A stretch of DNA of 64,000 bases, taken from contig NZ_JAGF01000001.1 of the NCBI RefSeq assembly GCF_000526515.1, forward strand, positions 2,294,001 to 2,358,000, given 5' to 3'. Below are positions 50,969 through 62,035 of the stretch, one piece after another (within the stretch, counting starts at the first letter, position 1; each line of letters starts with the position of its first letter). Below the pieces are notes generated by a model. It worked only from the letters and a program-made list of their open reading frames with translations. It had not been told where the DNA came from and searched no databases. This DNA comes from Cellulomonas sp. KRMCY2 (GTDB taxonomy: Bacteria > Actinomycetota > Actinomycetes > Actinomycetales > Cellulomonadaceae). The position numbers were made by a program, and so were the translations under genes.

Positions 50969-53218
50969 GTGACCACGATCGGTACCACCGTCCTCGGATA
51001 CCCGAGAATCGGCCCGCGCCGGGAGCTGAAGCGCGCCGTCGAGCAGTACTGGGCCGGAAGGATCGACCAGGCCGCCCTGCTGGAGGTCGGGCGGGGCCTG
51101 CGCGCCGCGACCTGGGCCGAGCTGCGCGACGCCGGGCTGGACTCCGTCCCTGGCAACACGTTCTCGTTCTACGACCACGTGCTCGACACGGCGGCCCTGT
51201 TCGACGCCCTGCCGTCGCGGTTCGCCGCGATCGGACTGTCCCCGCTGGACACCTACTTCGCGGCGGCGCGCGGGTACGGCCAGGAGCCGCCGCTGGAGCT
51301 GACCAAGTGGTTCGACACGAACTACCACTACCTCGTCCCGGAGTTGGGGCCCGAGACCGTGTTCCGGCTCGCCGGGGACAAGCCGCTGGCCGAGTTCCGC
51401 GAGGCTCTCGACCAGGGCATCGTCACGCGACCGGTGCTGCTCGGCCCGGTGACCTTCCTGCTGCTCGCCAAGCCGACCGCCAGCGGGTTCGACCCGCTTA
51501 GCCTTCTCGACAGGCTGCTCGACGTCTACGCCGAGCTGCTCACTCGGCTGCACGCCGAGGGTGCGCCCTGGGTGCAGCTCGACGAGCCGGCGTTCGCTGC
51601 CGACCGCACCTCGGCCGAGCTGGACGCCCTGCGTCGTGCCTACGCGCGGCTGGGTGGCCTGGCGGAGCGGCCGCAGCTGCTCGTCACCGGGTACTACGGC
51701 GACCTCGGGCCGGCGCTCGCGGTCCTGGCGGACGCCCCGATCGAGGCAGTGGCGGTCGACTTCGTCGCGGCGCCCGGCAGCTCGCTCGCCGGCCTGCCCG
51801 GGCTGCGGGACAAGACCGTCGTGGCCGGCCTGGTGGACAGCCGCAACGTCTGGCGGACGGACCTCCCGGCGGCGCTGGCCACCGCCCGGGCGCTGCTGGG
51901 ATTCGCCCGGCAGGTGGCTGTTTCGGCGTCTGCGACGCTGCTGCACGTGCCCTACGACCTGGACGCAGAGACCGCCCTGCAGCCGAAGGTGCGCGAGCGG
52001 CTGGCATTCGCCCGCCAGAAGGTGCGTGAGGTCGTGCTCCTCGGGGCTGCCCTCGCGGGCGAGGCAGGGGCGGACTGGACGGTGGAGGTCGCCAGGCCGT
52101 CACCCGCCCCGCGCCGCGACGACGTCGTCCGCGCCCGCGTCTCGGCGCTGCGCCCCGAGCACCTGGACCGCGTGCCGTTCGAGCAACGCGCTGCCGCCCA
52201 GCAGGAGCTGCTGGGACTGCCGCTCCTGGCCACGACGACCATCGGCTCGTTCCCGCAGACCGAGCAGATCCGACGTAGCCGCGCGGAGCTACGCTCGGGC
52301 GCGCTCGACACCTGCGTCTACGAGCAGCGGATGTGCGAGGAGATCGCCCGCGTCATCGCGCTGCAGGAGGACGTCGGCCTGGACGTGCTGGTGCACGGCG
52401 AGCCCGAGCGCAACGACATGGTGCAGTACTTTGCCGAGCACCTCGACGGGTTCGCCACCACGCAGCACGGTTGGGTGCAGTCCTACGGCTCGCGGTGCGT
52501 GCGGCCGCCCGTCCTGCACGGGGACGTGTCCCGGCCCGCCCCGATCACGGTCCGCTGGACCACCTACGCCCAGGGTCTGACCACCAAGCCCGTCAAGGGG
52601 ATGCTCACCGGCCCCGTCACGATCCTGGCGTGGTCGTTCGTGCGCGACGACCAACCGCTGGCCGAGACTGCGTCGCAGGTCGCTCTCGCACTGCGCGACG
52701 AGATCGGGGACCTCGAGGCAGCGGGCACCCACATCGTGCAGGTCGACGAGCCCGCGCTGCGCGAGCTCCTGCCGCTGCGGGAGGCGCAGCGCTCGGCGTA
52801 CCTGGCTTGGGCGGTCGGCGCGTTCCGGCTCGCCACCGCCGGGGCCGCACCGACCACGCAGGTCCACACGCACCTTTGCTACTCGGAGTTCGGCGACGTG
52901 ATGAGCGCGATCGAGGGTCTGGACGCCGACGTGACGACGATCGAGGCGGCACGCTCAGGGATGGAGATCCTTGGCGACCTGCAGGCGGCCGGCTTCGCAC
53001 GTGCCGTCGGGCCGGGGGTCTACGACATCCACTCGCCGCGGGTGCCGAGCGAGGACGACATCGTCGCCCTGCTCACCGAGGCGGTGCGTGCGGTGCCCGG
53101 TGAGCGGCTGTGGGTCAACCCGGACTGCGGGCTGAAGACCCGCGGCTACGCCGAGGTCGAGCCCGCGCTGCGCCACCTTGTCGCGGCGACGCGCCGAATC
53201 CGAGCGACGCTGCAATGA
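50969..53218 (+). CDS. metE: Cobalamin-independent methionine synthase
   Basis: The protein has 749 residues, with GTG preceded by GAGGAGAG. MetE transfers the methyl group of 5-methyltetrahydropteroyl-glutamate to homocysteine, giving methionine. The N-terminal repeat domain opens [20 protein letters not shown]. In the catalytic half, [13 protein letters not shown], the zinc ligands HTHLCYSEF (His and Cys near 633-637) and [11 protein letters not shown] (Cys near 718) are all present, and length is normal for the family. The cobalamin riboswitch in the leader (50657-50840) is the expected control. It ends 77 bases before a strong hairpin at 53295. Confidence 0.96.
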   Translation: MTTIGTTVLGYPRIGPRRELKRAVEQYWAGRIDQAALLEVGRGLRAATWAELRDAGLDSVPGNTFSFYDHVLDTAALFDALPSRFAAIGLSPLDTYFAAARGYGQEPPLELTKWFDTNYHYLVPELGPETVFRLAGDKPLAEFREALDQGIVTRPVLLGPVTFLLLAKPTASGFDPLSLLDRLLDVYAELLTRLHAEGAPWVQLDEPAFAADRTSAELDALRRAYARLGGLAERPQLLVTGYYGDLGPALAVLADAPIEAVAVDFVAAPGSSLAGLPGLRDKTVVAGLVDSRNVWRTDLPAALATARALLGFARQVAVSASATLLHVPYDLDAETALQPKVRERLAFARQKVREVVLLGAALAGEAGADWTVEVARPSPAPRRDDVVRARVSALRPEHLDRVPFEQRAAAQQELLGLPLLATTTIGSFPQTEQIRRSRAELRSGALDTCVYEQRMCEEIARVIALQEDVGLDVLVHGEPERNDMVQYFAEHLDGFATTQHGWVQSYGSRCVRPPVLHGDVSRPAPITVRWTTYAQGLTTKPVKGMLTGPVTILAWSFVRDDQPLAETASQVALALRDEIGDLEAAGTHIVQVDEPALRELLPLREAQRSAYLAWAVGAFRLATAGAAPTTQVHTHLCYSEFGDVMSAIEGLDADVTTIEAARSGMEILGDLQAAGFARAVGPGVYDIHSPRVPSEDDIVALLTEAVRAVPGERLWVNPDCGLKTRGYAEVEPALRHLVAATRRIRATLQ

Positions 53219-53294
53219 CAGCGGGTCAGCTCGCGCCGAGCCCGGACGGCGTGACCACAGCGTCGGGATGACGACGCCTTCGACTGCGTGTCGT

Positions 53295-53335
53295 CCTGTG
53301 CTCGCCATCCGTCCTGCACGGATGGCGAGCACAGG
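53295..53335 (+). terminator. Perfect 18-bp hairpin after metE
   Basis: CCTGTGCTCGCCATCCGT pairs exactly with ACGGATGGCGAGCACAGG around a 5-base loop. No T-run follows, but the stem strength and position support termination of metE. Confidence 0.75.
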
Positions 53336-53640
53336 GGGTCAGAGGGCAGTGACGATGCGGGGAGCCGCAGCGGCCTCGCCCTCTCGCCGACCGCAGTGCG
53401 CCGGTGGCGCCCGGTGCCCCTGATGGGCACGGCCGTCGTCGTCGCGCCCCTGCTCGTCGGTGGGGCTGATCACCGGGTGCCTGTCCATGGTCTTGCTGGG
53501 GGTCCAGGACCGCTACGGGCAGGGTCCTTCGAGTCAGTGGCCAGCGACCAGCTCGCCGTCCTCACGGGGCGCTCGTCATGGGCGAGCCGTGCTGCGAACG
53601 TGCCATCCGTGCAGACCTGCGCAGCCCTTTCGGCACCACC
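53336..53640. other. Gap, possibly containing a decayed membrane-gene fragment
   Basis: About 300 bases without a sound gene. In the plus frame from 53460, GLITGCLSMVLLGVQDRYGQ looks like the end of a membrane helix, and the frame before it (TAVVVAPLLVG) could join after a frameshift. No start, ribosome site or family match supports an active gene. Confidence 0.3.
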
Positions 53641-54951
53641 TCAGCTCGCCACCGTACCCGTTTCCGGGCCGGCGACCGCACCGATCGCGACTAGGAGGCC
53701 CGCGAGTGCCAGCAGGGCGGCCACGGCCTCCTGATCCCCGAGGGCCTGCTGCAGCGGCGGCAGGTAGTACGGGTACAGGGCGGGCAGCACGATCGAGAGG
53801 CTGTATGCCAGGCCGTACCCGCTCGAGCGCACTGCGGTCGGGAAGCGTTCGGTCAGGTAGGCAGCAATCGGACCATAGACGGACACCGTGACAATCTGCA
53901 GCGACACCACGAGGAGCACGAGCGCCGCCTGAGCTGTCTGATGGAAGATCGCCAGGTAGACGATTGGCGCCAGAATCGTGGAGAGAACGCCGAAGCCGAT
54001 GAAGAAGACGCGCCGTCCGATGAGGGTCGAGAGATGGCCGCAGCCGGCCATGGCGATGGCCGAGACCACCGTCGCACACATCATGGTGAAGGAAACGCCC
54101 TGATCGGAGAGGTGTCCGTCGGTCTTCAGCTGGCCGGTGAGAACCGCGAGCGCCATGTTGGTGAAGAGCCACATCCCGGTCATCATGACGAATACCTGCC
54201 GCAGCGGGCGGCGATTCGCACCGACGAAGATGTCCTGGAGCGGGTTCGGTACCTTGGCAGTGCGCTTCCACACCGGGGCATCGGAAACGTACTTACGATA
54301 GTAGATCAGCATGGCAAACGCCATCAGCGAGCCCAGGAGAAACGGAATCCGCCAGCCCCATGCGCTGTACCTGTCCGCGCCCAATACGCCAAGCAGAACG
54401 AAGACCAGCATCGCGATCGAGGCGTTGGCCCACGGTGACATCCACATGATCAAACCGCTGACGAGGCCGCGCCGGCGCGGGACTGTCCACTCCATCGCGA
54501 GCGGCACGGCGGACGTGTATCCACCGCCGATGAAGACCCCGCTCAGGAGGCGCAGCGCGAGGATCGACATGAGGGTACCGGGGCCCAGCAGCGCCTGGCC
54601 GGGTACCAGAGCGACAAGCAGGGTTGTGGTGGCGACGCCTGCCATCGTGATCTTCGTTGTGGTGGTCCGGCCGATCCGATCGGCCACCGGACCAAAGATC
54701 GCAGCGCCGAGTGGGCGTCCGATCAACGTGGCGACGAAGATCAGGCCTGCGTTCGTCGCCACATTCTCGGCGCCGTAGAGACTTGCGGCGGCGGGGGCCA
54801 GCGCGATGATCGGCAGGAATATGTCGAATTGATCGACGTAGTTGCCAAGTACTCCGCCTCGTACAGCACGTTTGGCCGCAAGGGGCATCGCAGCGCCCTC
54901 CGGGTTCGATCGGGTCTCAAGGGTTGTTGCATGTTCGAGCTGCGGGCACAT
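53641..54951 (-). CDS. MFS transporter (metabolite:H+ symporter type)
   Basis: The protein has 436 residues with about 12 hydrophobic helices. The MFS signature between helices 2 and 3 reads GRPLGAAIFGPVADRIGRTT, and the equivalent after helix 8 is GCGHLSTLIGRRVFF. FIGGGYTSAVPLAMEWTVPRRRG, between helices 4 and 5, is typical of the metabolite:H+ symporter group. The substrate is unknown; the position downstream of the thiamine operon on the same strand suggests a thiamine precursor or related compound, but a hairpin (54984-55002) separates them. The start at 54951 has GGGAG 6 bases upstream; an alternative ATG at 54888 also has a good site and would remove 21 polar residues. Confidence 0.8.
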   Translation of the reverse strand: MCPQLEHATTLETRSNPEGAAMPLAAKRAVRGGVLGNYVDQFDIFLPIIALAPAAASLYGAENVATNAGLIFVATLIGRPLGAAIFGPVADRIGRTTTTKITMAGVATTTLLVALVPGQALLGPGTLMSILALRLLSGVFIGGGYTSAVPLAMEWTVPRRRGLVSGLIMWMSPWANASIAMLVFVLLGVLGADRYSAWGWRIPFLLGSLMAFAMLIYYRKYVSDAPVWKRTAKVPNPLQDIFVGANRRPLRQVFVMMTGMWLFTNMALAVLTGQLKTDGHLSDQGVSFTMMCATVVSAIAMAGCGHLSTLIGRRVFFIGFGVLSTILAPIVYLAIFHQTAQAALVLLVVSLQIVTVSVYGPIAAYLTERFPTAVRSSGYGLAYSLSIVLPALYPYYLPPLQQALGDQEAVAALLALAGLLVAIGAVAGPETGTVAS

Positions 54952-54983
54952 CGGATGCTCCCTTTCTTCGACGGCATGAGCCA

Positions 54984-55002
54984 GAGCCCCTCGCCGGGGC
55001 TC
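54984..55002 (-). terminator. Hairpin between thiD and the MFS gene
   Basis: GAGCCCC pairs with GGGGCTC around a 5-base loop, about 100 bases past the thiD stop on the minus strand. It may partially end the thiamine operon transcript. Confidence 0.45.
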
Positions 55003-55101
55003 GCGTTCTCGGGTGTGTACGCCAGGGCAGGCGCTTTCGGTGGCCGACGTGCGGCGGGCGCCGCCGTCGTGGATGCGGCCGACGCTGCCGGGTCCGGTCC
55101 G

Positions 55102-55926
55102 TCAGGACGCTGCTGAGCGGGGTCGTCCTCGTGGCCATAGCGCGTGGAAGTGGTGTACCGGGCCGTGCCCGTGACCTACGTCAAGGGCGTGCGCGGCGAG
55201 CAGTGCGCCGGTCAGGTAGTCCTTGGCGTCAGCGACCGCGCTGGTCCAGTCCGGCCGTTGGGGGCGTAGCGCGGCGATTGCGGCGGAGAGGGTGCAGCCG
55301 GTGCCGTGGGTATTGCGCGTCGGCACGCGGGCGGCGCGCAGGCGGGTGACCTTCCCGTCAACCTGGAGCAGGTCCACGCTCTCGGGGCCGTTGAGGTGGC
55401 CACCCTTGATGAGCACACCGGGACAAAGCCGCTGGAGTCCTTCAAGTTGGCCGAACATCTCGTCCTCGCTGGTGGCCTCGTCCGCGCCGAGCAGGTCGGC
55501 GGCCTCCAGCAGGTTCGGGGTGATCAGGTCGACGACGGGCAGCAGCTCCTCTCGTAGTGCTCTCCTTGCATCGGCGGTGAGCAGCCGGTCACCGCTTGTG
55601 GCGACCATGACCGGGTCCAGCACGATGTACGGGGGACGGTGCCTCCTGAGGGCGGCCGCGACCGCCCCGATGACGTCGGCGGTGCCGAGCATGCCGATCT
55701 TCACTGCGTCGATGCGAACATCGTCGAACAGGTTCTCCAGCTGCACGGTGACGAAGTCACCGGGAACCTGATGGATCGCCGCGACCCCCATGGTGTTCTG
55801 GGCGACGAGCGCGCTGATGACGGTCGTGCCGTACACGCCCAAGGCGGAAAAGGTCTTCAGATCGGCTTGGATGCCGGCGCCGCCGCTGGGGTCGGTGCCG
55901 GCGATGCTCAGCGCATGGACGATCAT
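55102..55926 (-). CDS. thiD: Hydroxymethylpyrimidine (phosphate) kinase
   Basis: The protein has 274 residues. ThiD phosphorylates HMP and HMP-P to HMP-PP for thiamine synthesis. Motifs: LSIAGTDPSGGAGIQADLKT at the start, VLDPVMVATSGDRLL, TPNLLEAADLL, LIKGGHLNGPESVDLL, and the catalytic NTHGTGCTLSAAIAA. Its ATG overlaps the thiE stop (ATGA), so it is the last coupled gene of thiC-thiM-thiE-thiD. Regulation is through the TPP riboswitch at the operon head. Length and motifs are normal. Confidence 0.95.
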   Translation of the reverse strand: MIVHALSIAGTDPSGGAGIQADLKTFSALGVYGTTVISALVAQNTMGVAAIHQVPGDFVTVQLENLFDDVRIDAVKIGMLGTADVIGAVAAALRRHRPPYIVLDPVMVATSGDRLLTADARRALREELLPVVDLITPNLLEAADLLGADEATSEDEMFGQLEGLQRLCPGVLIKGGHLNGPESVDLLQVDGKVTRLRAARVPTRNTHGTGCTLSAAIAALRPQRPDWTSAVADAKDYLTGALLAAHALDVGHGHGPVHHFHALWPRGRPRSAAS

Positions 55927-56552
55927 GGGCGGCCATTGCGCAGAGCGGCGGTTGCGGCGCCGGGGTCGGGGGCGGCGCAGATCGCTGACGCGACGGCCAG
56001 CCCGTCGACCCCGGTCGCCCAGACCGAGGGCGCGTTGTGACGGTTGATGCCACCGATCCCGATGCACGGCAGGTCTGTGCAGCTGCGCAGGGCGGCTGCC
56101 GCGTCGAGTCCCAGGGCAGCCCGGGCATCCGGCTTTGTCGTGGTGGGAAACACGGGGCCGATGCCGAGGTAGTCCACGGTGCCGGTGGGCAGGGCGTGCA
56201 CCTGCGCGATCTCCTCGGCCCGCGAGACGGACAGACCGATGAGGAAGCGCGGGCCGGCGAGGCGCCGCGCGTGGTGCACGTCCAGATCGGATTGGCCCAG
56301 GTGGACGCCGTCCGCGCCGGCCGCGAGGGCCACGTCAAGTCGGTCGTTGATCAGCAGGGGGATCCCTGAGCCGCTCAGCGCGCCCAGCAGTTCGACGGCG
56401 AGCGCCAGAAGCTCGCGTCCGGACGCCTGCTTGTCTCTCAGCTGCACCGCGCCCACGCCGCCGCGGACCGCGGCGTCCACGGTGGCGAGCGTCCCGCGCG
56501 GACCAGATGGCTGGGTGCCGATCACCAGGTACACCGTAAGGTCAAGGGCCAT
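55923..56552 (-). CDS. thiE: Thiamine-phosphate synthase
   Basis: The protein has 209 residues from the ATG at 56552. ThiE joins HMP-PP and thiazole phosphate into thiamine monophosphate. It is a TIM barrel with GVGAVQLRDKQASGREL, LLINDRLDVALAAGADGVHL, GQSDLDVHHARRL, GLSVSRAEEIAQ, YLGIGPVFPTTTKPDA and CIGIGGINRHNAP, all family blocks. It starts 5 bases after the thiM stop, and its stop overlaps the thiD start. A longer start at 56591 would overlap thiM and add a non-conserved extension. Confidence 0.94.
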   Translation of the reverse strand: MALDLTVYLVIGTQPSGPRGTLATVDAAVRGGVGAVQLRDKQASGRELLALAVELLGALSGSGIPLLINDRLDVALAAGADGVHLGQSDLDVHHARRLAGPRFLIGLSVSRAEEIAQVHALPTGTVDYLGIGPVFPTTTKPDARAALGLDAAAALRSCTDLPCIGIGGINRHNAPSVWATGVDGLAVASAICAAPDPGAATAALRNGRP

Positions 56553-56556
56553 GGCT

Positions 56557-57459
56557 TCAACCCGCGTGCGTGCGAAGGGCTGCGGAGTCAAGCCTGTACA
56601 GGGCGTCCAGCAAGGAGACCGCGAAGCTACCCGGGCCCTCGCTCCGCTTGACTGCGACCTCGGCGGCCACGGTGAGTATCGTCGTCGCCGCGCTCGCGGC
56701 CAGGAGTGGTGAGCGCTCCACCGCGCAGCACGCCGAGACCAGTGCCCCCAGGGCGCATCCGACGCCGGTCACCCTGGTCATCATCTCGTGACCGGTGCGC
56801 ACGTCCAGGACCACGGCGCCATCGGTGATGTAGTCGATGGCACCGCTCACAGCGACCGTGGTCCCTTGCCGACGGGCAAGCTCGATGGCCCGCTCAAGGG
56901 CGTCTCGCGAGCCGGACGTGGAGTCCACCCCGCGTCCCGCCGAATCCGTCACACCGGCGAGCGAGAGGATCTCCGATGGGTTGCCGCGGATCACTGCGGG
57001 GCCGCTGGCCAGCAGCTCGGTCGCGAACCGGGTCCGGTACGCCAGGGCCCCGACCGCGACCGGATCCAGAACCCAGGGGGTGCCCGCCCGTGCGGCGGCA
57101 GCAACGGCGGCGCGCATCGCCGTGACCTTGTCGGGGGAAAGGGTCCCGAGATTCACCAGGACCGCGTCCGCGACTTGGGCGAACTCTGCGGACTCTTCGG
57201 AGTTCTCCACCATCGCCGGTGACGCGCCGACAGCCAGCAAGACGTTCGCGGTGAAGCCGGCCACGACGATGTTGGTCATACAGTGCACGAGGGGGCCGCG
57301 CCGGCGCAGCTCGTCAAGAACGCGGATCGCATCATCAGCGGACGCGCGAACGCGCGGTGGAGCGAGCGCGCCCCGACCCGTCCCGTCGGGGCGCTGCGAT
57401 ACAGCGTGTTCCCCTCCCATTTCCCGAGACTCCGGCTCGGGCAGCGGTGCGGCGGCCAT
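56557..57459 (-). CDS. thiM: Hydroxyethylthiazole kinase
   Basis: The protein has 300 residues. ThiM phosphorylates the thiazole alcohol, a salvage step. Family blocks: VHCMTNIVVAGFTANVLLAV, ASPAMVENSEESAEFAQ, LVNLGTLSPDKVTAM, WVLDPVAVGALAYRT, VIRGNPSEILSLAG, GVDSTSGSRDALE and the catalytic TRVTGVGCALGALVSACCAV. The first 40 residues are a proline- and arginine-rich extension not seen in most ThiM proteins, so an internal start (MGGEHAV at 57417) is possible. It begins 2 bases after the thiC stop. No thiazole-synthesis genes (thiG, thiS, thiO) are in the window, consistent with salvage of thiazole. Confidence 0.94.
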   Translation of the reverse strand: MAAAPLPEPESREMGGEHAVSQRPDGTGRGALAPPRVRASADDAIRVLDELRRRGPLVHCMTNIVVAGFTANVLLAVGASPAMVENSEESAEFAQVADAVLVNLGTLSPDKVTAMRAAVAAAARAGTPWVLDPVAVGALAYRTRFATELLASGPAVIRGNPSEILSLAGVTDSAGRGVDSTSGSRDALERAIELARRQGTTVAVSGAIDYITDGAVVLDVRTGHEMMTRVTGVGCALGALVSACCAVERSPLLAASAATTILTVAAEVAVKRSEGPGSFAVSLLDALYRLDSAALRTHAG

Positions 57460-57461
57460 GG

Positions 57462-59212
<1,751 letters not shown>

Positions 59213-59232
59213 GACTGACACCCACAGCCTAG

Positions 59233-60895
59233 CCTCGATCTTTCACAGGTCTCGGGCGTGAGGGTCTGGCGCGGCTCGATGGTCGTGCTGGTTGCTGATT
59301 CTGGCCGGTGGGTATGACACGGCGGCCCGCTGTCGTGCGGGTTGGGCGCCGGTTCCAGTGGCCGGGGGTGTGCTCGGGGTCGTCGGGGCGGTGGTGTTCG
59401 GTGTCAGCCGGGAGCCAGTGCTCCGAGTCGACAGAGCCCGGCCAGGAGCAGCGGGGCGAAGGGCGACCGGGCTGCCAGGTGCAGGCGGACGCGCCGCCCG
59501 GAGCGGGCCAGGGTCGCCGGGATCGTGAAGAGTCGGAACCGTAAGGTCTTGGGTTCCCAGCGCCGGGCCTCGTGCCCGGTCAGGGCGAGCATGCCCATCC
59601 AGGCGGTGATGTCGGCGGCCAGGGCCACGACGGCGCACCAGATCCGGTTCGCGGCGAACGACTTCAACGGCAGGTTGTTCAGGCCGGTGTCCTTGGCGAT
59701 GCGGCTGCGGTCTTCGCAGCGGGCTCGGCGCCGGTGGCGCAGCTCGAGGTCGGCGAGCTGGCCTTGAGTGCTGTTGGTGACGAACGCGGTGATCCGCATG
59801 CCGTCGACGTCTTCGAAGCGCAGCTGGGCGCCGGGGTGGGGTCGTTCCTTGCGGACGATCACCCGCATCCCCTTCGGCCAGGCGGACAGGTCCATCAGGT
59901 GGGTCAGCTCGGCGACCCACGCGCCGTCGCGGACCTGGTCGACCGCGTCGTAGGCCGGTGCCCACACGTGCTCGGGGATGAGCCCCAGCAGGTCAGGGGT
60001 GTTCTGCGGCAGGGTGAACCCGACCGAGTACGCAAGCCGTCGCCTCGTCAGGGCCTCGATGACCTTGTGCGACCCGCCGGCCCCGTCGATCCGGACCAGG
60101 ATCGACTTGCCGCGGGTGGCCCCCGGGATCTGTGCCAGCGCCTGCGAGATCACGTGCAGGTGGTCGGCGGCGGTGTTCGAACCCGCGTTCCCGGCCCGCA
60201 ACAGGACCGCGACCGGCTCCCCGGTCCCCTCGGGCCCGTGGTCGACGAACGCGCACAACGGGTGGAACCCGAACCCCCGCTTGAATGTCGGCGCCGCGTT
60301 CTGCTTATCGCTGTGTGCCGTGACCAGGGTCGCGTCGATGTCGATGACCAGCGGGTGCGCGGCGTCGCGGCCATGGTCTGGAGCGTGGACGCCGACTGCC
60401 TTCCAGACCTTCGCGCGGGCGGCGGCCCGGGCCCGGTTGATCGCGGCCAGGGCCGCGTCCGCGTCGCCGGCCAGCCGGGCCAGCACCCGTGAGAGCGTCG
60501 GGTCGGAGGCCACCGAACCGTAGATCGCAGGCTCGGCGCGGACCACGGCCAGGTCCGAGCAGGTGTCCCCACCCAGGGCGAGGGTCATGGCCAGATCCAG
60601 CAGGACCTTGGCCGGGTCGTGCGTCGCGGACGGCGACCGCCACGGCGCCAACGCCCGGGACAACTCGACATCCAGACCAGCGGCCCGCACGGTCGAGGTC
60701 AGCAGCACCCCGCCGGCCTGGCCGACCGCCGACCCGCCGTCGGCGTCAACGGTCAACCGTGGTAGAAACCGGTACGCTTCTTCACCTGGAAGGTGCTCCT
60801 CGAACTGGACTGATACGGCCCTCGACAAGCCACATCATCCCTGGTCAGGAGCACTTTTCACGTCCTCGGCACGCCACCGCCGTGAAAGGGCGAGG
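59233..60895 (-). mobile_element. IS1380-family insertion sequence, apparently complete
   Basis: The ends are inverted repeats: CCTCGATCTTTCAC at 59233 and GTGAAAGGGCGAGG at 60882-60895, matching at 12 of 14 positions. One transposase fills it. No target duplication is visible at the flanks (CTAG against TTAA), which suggests later rearrangement or a fused end. The left end is 20 bases from the TPP riboswitch. Confidence 0.85.
59404..60828 (-). CDS. IS1380-family transposase
   Basis: The protein has 474 residues, normal for the family. DDE-type catalytic surroundings are visible: PLVIDIDATLVTAHSDKQN (first aspartate), LVRIDGAGGSHKVIEALTRR (second aspartate) and the later helix LELRHRRRARCEDRSRIAKD with the glutamate-bearing region. 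TFKRGFGFHPLCAFVDHG is typical of IS1380. No internal stop or frameshift is seen, so it is probably active. The C-terminal blocks match the remnant at 25852-26232. Confidence 0.9.
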   Translation of the reverse strand: MSRAVSVQFEEHLPGEEAYRFLPRLTVDADGGSAVGQAGGVLLTSTVRAAGLDVELSRALAPWRSPSATHDPAKVLLDLAMTLALGGDTCSDLAVVRAEPAIYGSVASDPTLSRVLARLAGDADAALAAINRARAAARAKVWKAVGVHAPDHGRDAAHPLVIDIDATLVTAHSDKQNAAPTFKRGFGFHPLCAFVDHGPEGTGEPVAVLLRAGNAGSNTAADHLHVISQALAQIPGATRGKSILVRIDGAGGSHKVIEALTRRRLAYSVGFTLPQNTPDLLGLIPEHVWAPAYDAVDQVRDGAWVAELTHLMDLSAWPKGMRVIVRKERPHPGAQLRFEDVDGMRITAFVTNSTQGQLADLELRHRRRARCEDRSRIAKDTGLNNLPLKSFAANRIWCAVVALAADITAWMGMLALTGHEARRWEPKTLRFRLFTIPATLARSGRRVRLHLAARSPFAPLLLAGLCRLGALAPG

Positions 60896-60908
60896 TTAAC
60901 GCCACCTA

Positions 60909-61849
60909 GGGCGTGTTGATCAAGAGGTTTCGGGGGTTGTTCGGGGAGTCTTGACCGGTGGCGCGTCGTGAGATCTCTGATGAGGTGTGGGTTGTCCTGG
61001 AGCCGCTGATGCCGGCGGCCTCGGGACGTTCGCGTCCGTGGACCGATCACCGTCTGGCGGTCGAGGGCATGGTGTGGAAGTACCGCACCGGGGCGCCGTG
61101 GCGGGACGTACCGGAGCGGTTCGGTAAGTGGAACTCGATCTACAAGCGGTTCACGCGCTGGGCCGCCGATGGCACCTGGGCGAGGCTTCTGGCCGAGGTG
61201 CAGCGTCGCTCCGACGCGGCGGGAAGCCTGGATTGGGTGGTCTCGATCGACTCGACGATCACCCGCGTCCACCAGCACGGCGCGACCCTAACCCGGGACA
61301 CAGGGGGCCTTGGCGAATCACAAGAATCCGTGGGCCGAACCGCCTGACCACGCGATCGGTCGCTCCCGCGGCGGCCTGACCTGCAAGGTTCACCTTGTCG
61401 CCGACGGCAAGGGCCGCCCGCTGAGCTGGGTGCTCACCGGCGGGAACGTGAACGACACCACGATGCTGGCCGCCACGCTGGACCAGGTCCGCGTCCCGCG
61501 GGCCGGAGCCGGGCGCCCCCGCACCCGCCCGGACAGGGTCCTGGCCGACAAGGGCTACCCCTCCAAGGCGAACCGCGCCTGGCTACGGGCCCGCGGGATC
61601 GCCGCGACGATCCCCGAACGAGACGACCAGATCGCCCACCGCCGCAAGAAGCCCGGACGGCCGATCGACTTCGGACCCGACCAGCGCCGCCGCTACCGCG
61701 GCCGCAACGTCGTCGAACGGTGCTTCAACACGCTCAAGGGCTGGCGCGGCATCGCGATGCGCACCGACAAGACCGCCCGCAGCTACCGCGCCGCGATCCA
61801 GCTCGCTGCCACCCTCATCTGGATCAAGACCGACTTAGTCAACACGGCC
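60909..61849 (+). mobile_element. IS5-family (IS427-type) insertion sequence
   Basis: The terminal repeats are GGGCGTGTTGATCAA at 60909 and TTAGTCAACACGGCC at 61835-61849. The flanks are CTA (60906-60908) and TAG (61850-61852), consistent with insertion at a CTAG site. It starts 13 bases past the IS1380 end. The transposase lies in two overlapping frames. Confidence 0.85.
60958..61347 (+). CDS. IS5-family transposase, N-terminal frame (orfA)
   Basis: The product has 129 residues from the GTG at 60958. MARREISDEVWVVLEPLMPA, YRTGAPWRDVPERFGKW and SIYKRFTRWAADGTW are the N-terminal blocks of IS427-type transposases. VVSIDSTITRVHQHGA holds the first catalytic aspartate. The last 12 residues are out-of-frame sequence. 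The second part (61310-61852) continues in the +1 register, so full-length enzyme would need a frameshift near the G-run at 61304-61308. Confidence 0.85.
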   Translation: MARREISDEVWVVLEPLMPAASGRSRPWTDHRLAVEGMVWKYRTGAPWRDVPERFGKWNSIYKRFTRWAADGTWARLLAEVQRRSDAAGSLDWVVSIDSTITRVHQHGATLTRDTGGLGESQESVGRTA

Positions 61850-61852
61850 TAG
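61310..61852 (+). CDS. IS5-family transposase, C-terminal frame (orfB)
   Basis: The product has 180 residues in the +1 register relative to the upstream part. HAIGRSRGGLTCKVHLVADG follows the frameshift point; NVNDTTMLAATLDQVR, RVLADKGYPSKANRAWL (second aspartate) and RRYRGRNVVERCFNTLKGWR (catalytic glutamate) complete the DDE set. Its stop codon TAG is formed with the flanking target DNA. It probably has no start of its own (a TTG at 61310 is the only candidate) and is made by frameshifting, or the element is inactivated. Confidence 0.85.
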   Translation: MANHKNPWAEPPDHAIGRSRGGLTCKVHLVADGKGRPLSWVLTGGNVNDTTMLAATLDQVRVPRAGAGRPRTRPDRVLADKGYPSKANRAWLRARGIAATIPERDDQIAHRRKKPGRPIDFGPDQRRRYRGRNVVERCFNTLKGWRGIAMRTDKTARSYRAAIQLAATLIWIKTDLVNTA

Positions 61853-62035
61853 TGGGCGAGCGATCCAGGGGCCGCCCGTGCTCCAGGGTTTGGCGGGCTG
61901 ACCGACCCCTTGCCGGCACCCGTGGCCTTGGAGCCGGTGCGGCCCAAGTCGGTTCGATTCCGCCCACCCGCGAGACGAATCAGCAGGTCAGCGGTCCGCC
62001 GTCACATCCGGGCGCCGAGGGTGGCACGAGTCAGG

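Noticed and set aside
61936-61985. tRNA-like T-arm (GTCGGTTCGATTCCGCC) near the IS5 element, considered as an island attachment site
   Set aside because: One mismatch in the T-stem, no anticodon arm or acceptor stem, and no identity to the initiator tRNA 3' end beyond the general T-loop consensus.
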